Origin: Halovenus sp.
GTDB taxonomy: Archaea; Halobacteriota; Halobacteria; Halobacteriales; Haloarculaceae
DNA length: 9,621 nucleotides
Direction: 5' to 3'
NCBI GenBank assembly: GCA_003551265.1
Contig: PUMG01000095.1
Span: 1 to 9,621 of the forward strand
Shown here: positions 6,365 through 9,621 of the stretch, one piece after another
How the letters are laid out: every line of letters starts with the position of its first letter
Position numbering within the stretch: position 1 is the stretch's first letter
Program-made: the position numbers and the translations under genes
The notes under the pieces: generated by a model
Database searches by the model: none
Seen by the model: the letters and a program-made list of their open reading frames with translations, nothing else
Told to the model about the DNA's origin: nothing

Positions 6365-7056
6365 CGCCCTCAGGCGACTCGAACAACGACGGGCCAGCAC
6401 CACGAACTATCCACGAGGAGCGGTCGCTGAGCCCAATGCGCAAGACCATCGCCAGACGACTCCACGAGAGTTACACCAGCGCAGTTCACGTGACGGTAAG
6501 CCGAAGCGTAGCCGTTACACAACTTGTGGCGGTGGCTGCGGAAGCGGAAGATGTGTCGCTTACCGACTATCTCATCTGTGCGCTCTCGGAAACACTCACC
6601 AGGCACCCTGAGTTCAACGCGACGTTCGAAGACGGCGCCCACCGTCTCTACGAGGAGCACAACGTCGGGGTTGCCGTCGACATAGAGGCGGGACTGGTAA
6701 CGCCAGTCATTCCAGACGTGGGCAGAAAAACAGTCGAGGAGGTTGCCACAGTCCGTCACCAGCTAACCGAGCGGATGAACGCTGGCGAGTACACGATGGA
6801 CGATTTTCGAGGCGGGACCATCACCATCTCGAACCTCGGCGTCCTCGGTGTGGATTCGTTCACTCCAGTCATCAACCCGCCCGAAGTTGCAATTGTAGGT
6901 ATTGGACGCATCACCGACCGCCTGAGAAAAGAAGGCAGCGAATCTGTAGAGCAGAAGGCACTGACGCTGGATTTGAGTTTCGACCACCGTGTCGTCGACG
7001 GGGCCGATGCCGCACGGTTCCTCGAAACCCTTTCAGAGGAAATCTCCTCATACTGA
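6361..7056 (+). CDS. 2-oxoacid dehydrogenase E2 acyltransferase, catalytic domain only
   Basis: A 231-residue chloramphenicol-acetyltransferase-like E2 core that transfers an acyl group from lipoate to CoA. The domain starts near LSPMRKTIARRL (23-34) and contains NVGVAVDIEAGLVTPVI (101-117). It continues with the TISNLG motif (155-160) and NPPEVAIVGIGRI (172-184), and ends with the active-site signature DHRVVDG (208-214). His209 and Asp213 are the catalytic pair. Length equals one catalytic domain. The N-terminal 20 residues are a polar linker, too short for the roughly 35-residue peripheral-subunit-binding domain, and no lipoyl domain is attached. It should form the trimer-based core, using the separate lipoyl protein encoded just upstream. 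It starts inside the lipoyl gene's end (ATGA) without its own SD, so translation is probably coupled. No E3 gene follows; the next gene is an unrelated helicase with its own promoter. Confidence 0.93.
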   Translation: MTPSGDSNNDGPAPRTIHEERSLSPMRKTIARRLHESYTSAVHVTVSRSVAVTQLVAVAAEAEDVSLTDYLICALSETLTRHPEFNATFEDGAHRLYEEHNVGVAVDIEAGLVTPVIPDVGRKTVEEVATVRHQLTERMNAGEYTMDDFRGGTITISNLGVLGVDSFTPVINPPEVAIVGIGRITDRLRKEGSESVEQKALTLDLSFDHRVVDGADAARFLETLSEEISSY

Positions 7057-7118
7057 TACTGATGGACCCCGACAATCTCCATGGAATTTTCCTCCGACAG
7101 TCTGCATCGGGGCTGTTA

Positions 7119-7125
7119 TTTATAT
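7119..7125 (+). promoter_or_regulatory. TATA box of the Rad3/XPD helicase gene
   Basis: TTTATAT stands out in GC-rich surroundings and is centred 27 bases before GTG 7149. It predicts transcription start at or next to that codon, hence a leaderless mRNA. The gene is therefore transcribed separately from the dehydrogenase operon that ends at 7056, and the in-frame ATG at 7062 is not the start. Confidence 0.7.
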
Positions 7126-7148
7126 CGGAGAGTGTCGTATCGTCGGCT

Positions 7149-9395
7149 GTGACAGACGCCACCTACCTCCGCTATTTCCCGTACGACTCGCCGTACGATC
7201 ACCAGCAGGAGGCGATGGCGCACATCTACGACGCGCTCGGTGATGGCTCCGACATCCTTTTCGAGGGTGCAACCGGGACCGGAAAGACGCTCGCCTCACT
7301 CGTGCCCGCACTGGAGTACGGGCGCGAGACCGGAAAGACGGTCGTCATCACGACGAACGTTCACCAGCAGATGCGCCAGTTCCGCCGGGAAGCCAGCCAC
7401 ATCGCCAACACAGAGAACATCCGCGCCGTCGTCTTCCGCGGTAAGCAGTCGATGTGTCACATCGACGTGGGCTACGAGGAGTGCCAGGCGCTCCGGGATA
7501 CGACGCGCGAACTGGTCGAGACCGAAAAAGAGGTCGCCGAACTCGAAGGCAAACAGCGCGAGTTGCTCGAACACAGCCAGGACGGAAGTGAAGAGGCCGC
7601 ACAGGCCCGGAGTGCGGTGATGGACGAACTCGAAGCCGTCGAGTCGGACCTCCACGAGTTCGAAGACCGGGCGACCTGTGACCACTACTACCGTAATCTG
7701 ACCGGCGACACGACCGACTTTTTCGCGTGGCTGTACGACGACGCTCGGACGCCGGATCAGATCTACGAGTTCGCCCACCAGCGCGGCTTCTGTGGCTACG
7801 AACTCCTCAAAGAGGGGATGGACGGCGTCGACCTCGTGGTGTGTAACTACCACCATCTGCTCGACCCAATGATACGCGAGCAGTTCTTCCGGTGGCTTGG
7901 GCGCGACCCGGAGGACGTCATCGCCATCTTCGATGAGGCGCACAACGTCGAAGACGCCGCACGCGAACACGCCAGACGGACGCTGACCGAGACGACTGTC
8001 GAGAGCGCGCTCGACGAACTCGACGACACGTCCGACTCTCGTTCGGGAGCGGCCTACAACGTTCTCTCGACATTCCTGCGAGCGCTCCGTGAGACGTACC
8101 GGGAGAAACTCGATGATGGCTCCTACGACACCGACGTCCCGGGACCTGAGCAGATAGACGAACACTGGACGGACCTCACCGTCGCCAACGAGGACCGCCG
8201 TGACGACCTGACGCTTTCGTTCCTCCAGTCATACACTGGACCGGGCTACGACCAGGAGCTGGAGGCGGCGGTCGAACTGGGGCGAGAACTCGACAGACAG
8301 TACGAGGAGGCTTACAAGAACGGCGAGACGACCATTCGAAAGGAGTGCCAGACACTGCAAGCGGCGGTGTTCGTCGAGGCGTGGTTGAATGAGGGAGATG
8401 AGACCGGAACCTACCCGGTGGTAAGTCTCAGACGCGAACAGGGAGCGACAGAAGAAACCGAGTCTGAAGCGGTGAGCGAGCCCGTTCGTTCTGAGGGAGA
8501 TATCTACGGTCGTACAGAGCTGTACAGGTGCATCCCCGAACAGGTGACACGCTCGCTGTTCGAGGACCTCCATGCGAGCGTCCTGATGAGCGCAACGCTC
8601 CGTCCGTTCGACGTGACCGAGGACGTGCTGGGTCTCGACGACCCCGAGACGATGGCCTACGGCGCCCAGTTTCCCGAATCGCGGCGACGAACGTACGCTG
8701 TCGACGGACCCGCGCTCTTTGCGAGCAAGCGTGGTGATCCGGATGTCCAGGAGACGATTACGAGCGTTCTCGAAGACGCTGTCCGGATGACGCCGGGAAA
8801 CACGCTCGTGTTCTTCCCGAGTTACGCCGAGGCGTCCCGCTATCACAACCGCGTCAGTGTCGGAACTCGCTATCTCGACGAACCGGGAACACCAGCGCAC
8901 GACCTCCGCAAGCAGTTTGCCAGCGACGACGACGGCGTGTTGTTCACCTCACTGTGGGGAACGCTAGGCGAAGGTGTCAGTTACGATGGCGATGACGCTC
9001 GAACGGTGGTGGTCGTCGGGGTTCCCTACCCTCATCTCGACGACCGCATGGAGGCCGTCCAGCGCGCCTACGAGAGTGCTTTTGATGACGGCTTCAATAC
9101 CGGAGACGACGATGCTGGCTGGCGGTACGCTGTCGAGATACCGACCATCCGCAAGACTCGACAGGCGCTCGGTCGCGTCGTCCGCTCGCCCGAGGACTTC
9201 GGTGCCCGGATTCTGCTCGATGCCCGATACACCGAGCGTGCGAGCGTCGAACTGTCCGCGTACGCTGTTCGGGGGACGTTCCCGCCCGAAGAACGCGCAG
9301 AGATGATTGACGTCGACCCATCGAAGCTCAAGTTCGGACTGCTCAACTTCTACGGCGACCTGGACGCCTACGATGGCAAGCCACCGAAACCGTGA
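7149..9395 (+). CDS. Rad3/XPD-family ATP-dependent DNA helicase with Fe-S cysteines
   Basis: A 748-residue superfamily 2 helicase of the Rad3/XPD/DinG type, likely a 5'-3' DNA helicase in repair or processing of unusual DNA structures. A Q-motif-like segment RYFPYDSPYDHQQEAM (8-23) precedes Walker A GATGTGKT (40-47); FDEAHN (261-266) holds the DEAH box. Near the C-terminus are SATLRPF (481-487), LVFFPSYAEA (553-562), and QALGRVVRSPEDFG (672-685), with the motif VI arginines. Cys103, Cys112, Cys177 and Cys215 lie between motifs I and II, as the four ligands of the XPD 4Fe-4S cluster do. The span 115-175 is highly charged and probably a coiled coil, inserted between the second and third Cys. 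The start at GTG 7149 rests on the TATA box at 7119-7125; starting at ATG 7062 would add 29 residues unlike the family and put the TATA box inside the gene. Haloarchaea carry several Rad3 paralogues, so no symbol is given. Confidence 0.93.
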   Translation: MTDATYLRYFPYDSPYDHQQEAMAHIYDALGDGSDILFEGATGTGKTLASLVPALEYGRETGKTVVITTNVHQQMRQFRREASHIANTENIRAVVFRGKQSMCHIDVGYEECQALRDTTRELVETEKEVAELEGKQRELLEHSQDGSEEAAQARSAVMDELEAVESDLHEFEDRATCDHYYRNLTGDTTDFFAWLYDDARTPDQIYEFAHQRGFCGYELLKEGMDGVDLVVCNYHHLLDPMIREQFFRWLGRDPEDVIAIFDEAHNVEDAAREHARRTLTETTVESALDELDDTSDSRSGAAYNVLSTFLRALRETYREKLDDGSYDTDVPGPEQIDEHWTDLTVANEDRRDDLTLSFLQSYTGPGYDQELEAAVELGRELDRQYEEAYKNGETTIRKECQTLQAAVFVEAWLNEGDETGTYPVVSLRREQGATEETESEAVSEPVRSEGDIYGRTELYRCIPEQVTRSLFEDLHASVLMSATLRPFDVTEDVLGLDDPETMAYGAQFPESRRRTYAVDGPALFASKRGDPDVQETITSVLEDAVRMTPGNTLVFFPSYAEASRYHNRVSVGTRYLDEPGTPAHDLRKQFASDDDGVLFTSLWGTLGEGVSYDGDDARTVVVVGVPYPHLDDRMEAVQRAYESAFDDGFNTGDDDAGWRYAVEIPTIRKTRQALGRVVRSPEDFGARILLDARYTERASVELSAYAVRGTFPPEERAEMIDVDPSKLKFGLLNFYGDLDAYDGKPPKP

Positions 9396-9420
9396 GATAC
9401 CGGTCACTGGGAAAGATCTG

Positions 9421-9446
9421 ACCCGGGAGCTTTGAGTCCCCCGGGT
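9421..9446. terminator. Inverted repeat between helicase and phosphatase: terminator hairpin or operator
   Basis: ACCCGGG at 9421-9427 and CCCGGGT at 9440-9446 form a perfect 7-bp, all-GC-core inverted repeat with a 12-base loop. It follows the helicase stop by 25 bases and ends 14 bases before the next ATG. No T-run follows, so it is not a classic terminator. The loop (with CTTTGAG) is where a TATA box for a leaderless downstream gene would lie, so it could equally be an operator. Confidence 0.4.
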
Positions 9447-9460
9447 GCAAACACACGCCA

Positions 9461-9621
9461 ATGAAACTCGTGGCGTTCGACTTCGACGGTACACTCTCGG
9501 ATTCGGAGAGGACCGTGTTGCTCGGTGAGCAGTACGACCGAGAGATGTCCACACAGGAGGCTGAAAAAGAACACCAATCCGTGGCCGGCCAGATGGAGGC
9601 GATAACCGAGCAGGCGATGAA
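9461..9621 (+). CDS. serB: HAD-superfamily phosphatase, probable phosphoserine phosphatase, partial
   Basis: The ATG at 9461 opens a frame of 53 codons that runs off the window end, so only the N-terminus is seen. It begins MKLVAFDFDGTLSDSE, whose DFDGT at 7-11 is HAD motif I: Asp7 is the nucleophile and Asp9 the acid/base residue. The next stretch, TVLLGEQ, closely resembles my memory of haloarchaeal SerB-type phosphatases, which make serine from phosphoserine in the cytoplasm. Residues about 24-43 are charged and look longer than in the homologues I recall, which would be the start of the cap region. There is no SD before the ATG, as expected for a leaderless message, though a clear TATA box is not visible. 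Other HAD phosphatases cannot be excluded without motifs II-IV. Confidence 0.75.
   Translation, partial: MKLVAFDFDGTLSDSERTVLLGEQYDREMSTQEAEKEHQSVAGQMEAITEQAM

Noticed and set aside
7062..7148. N-terminal extension of the helicase to an ATG at 7062
   Set aside because: It would place a strong TATA box inside the coding sequence. The GTG at 7149 fits both the family N-terminus and the expected transcription start.
7180..7199. Direct repeat CCGTACGA twice, 12 bases apart
   Set aside because: It lies in coding sequence and encodes the conserved helicase N-terminal PYDSPYD, so protein constraint explains it.
7296..8165. Minus-strand open frame of 289 codons opposite the helicase
   Set aside because: Antisense shadow of a conserved helicase; no motifs of its own.
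1..9621. CRISPR arrays, insertion sequences, tRNA or rRNA genes, defence islands
   Set aside because: No regularly spaced repeats, transposase motifs, long terminal inverted repeats or structural RNA signatures were seen. Gene content is chromosomal core metabolism and housekeeping.

Overview
The window looks like chromosome of a haloarchaeon (class Halobacteria). The evidence is high-GC DNA, acidic proteins rich in Asp and Glu, AT-rich archaeal TATA boxes about 25-33 bases before start codons that often lack a Shine-Dalgarno sequence, and proteins that closely resemble haloarchaeal CdcH/Cdc48, a Rad3/XPD helicase and a SerB-type phosphatase. Species cannot be read from the sequence.

Left part, minus strand (1-3832). 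Three genes read right to left. Cdc48-type double AAA+ ATPase (1610-3832) is a core unfoldase. After about 200 bases holding a T-rich stretch, a small hairpin and a putative promoter comes a secreted, C-terminally anchored surface protein with a Thr/Pro-rich stalk (491-1411). A winged-helix regulator with a Cys4 zinc ribbon (1-441, cut by the window edge) follows it. The last two genes probably form a unit.

Middle, plus strand (4019-7056). A 177-base divergent promoter region separates cdc48 from a compact 2-oxoacid dehydrogenase operon: E1 alpha, E1 beta, a free-standing lipoyl domain, and an E2 acyltransferase catalytic domain. Three of the four genes are joined by ATGA overlaps. The junction between E1 beta and the lipoyl gene instead carries a ten-codon mini-ORF that overlaps both neighbours and contains a strong Shine-Dalgarno sequence. 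E2 is thus split into two polypeptides. No peripheral-subunit-binding domain and no E3 (dihydrolipoamide dehydrogenase) gene is visible, so E3 must come from elsewhere. The E1 sequences look closer to the pyruvate/acetoin branch than to the branched-chain branch, but the substrate is not proven.

Right part, plus strand (7149-9621). A Rad3/XPD-family Fe-S helicase has an excellent TATA box that places transcription start at its GTG codon (leaderless). A 7-bp inverted repeat separates it from the start of a HAD phosphatase, probably phosphoserine phosphatase SerB, cut by the window end.

I see no CRISPR array, insertion sequence, tRNA, rRNA or clear sign of recent transfer. This is mostly core-genome DNA. 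The most interesting points are the split E2 and its mini-ORF junction, the surface protein with its linked regulator, and several symmetric or repeated motifs placed exactly at core promoters.
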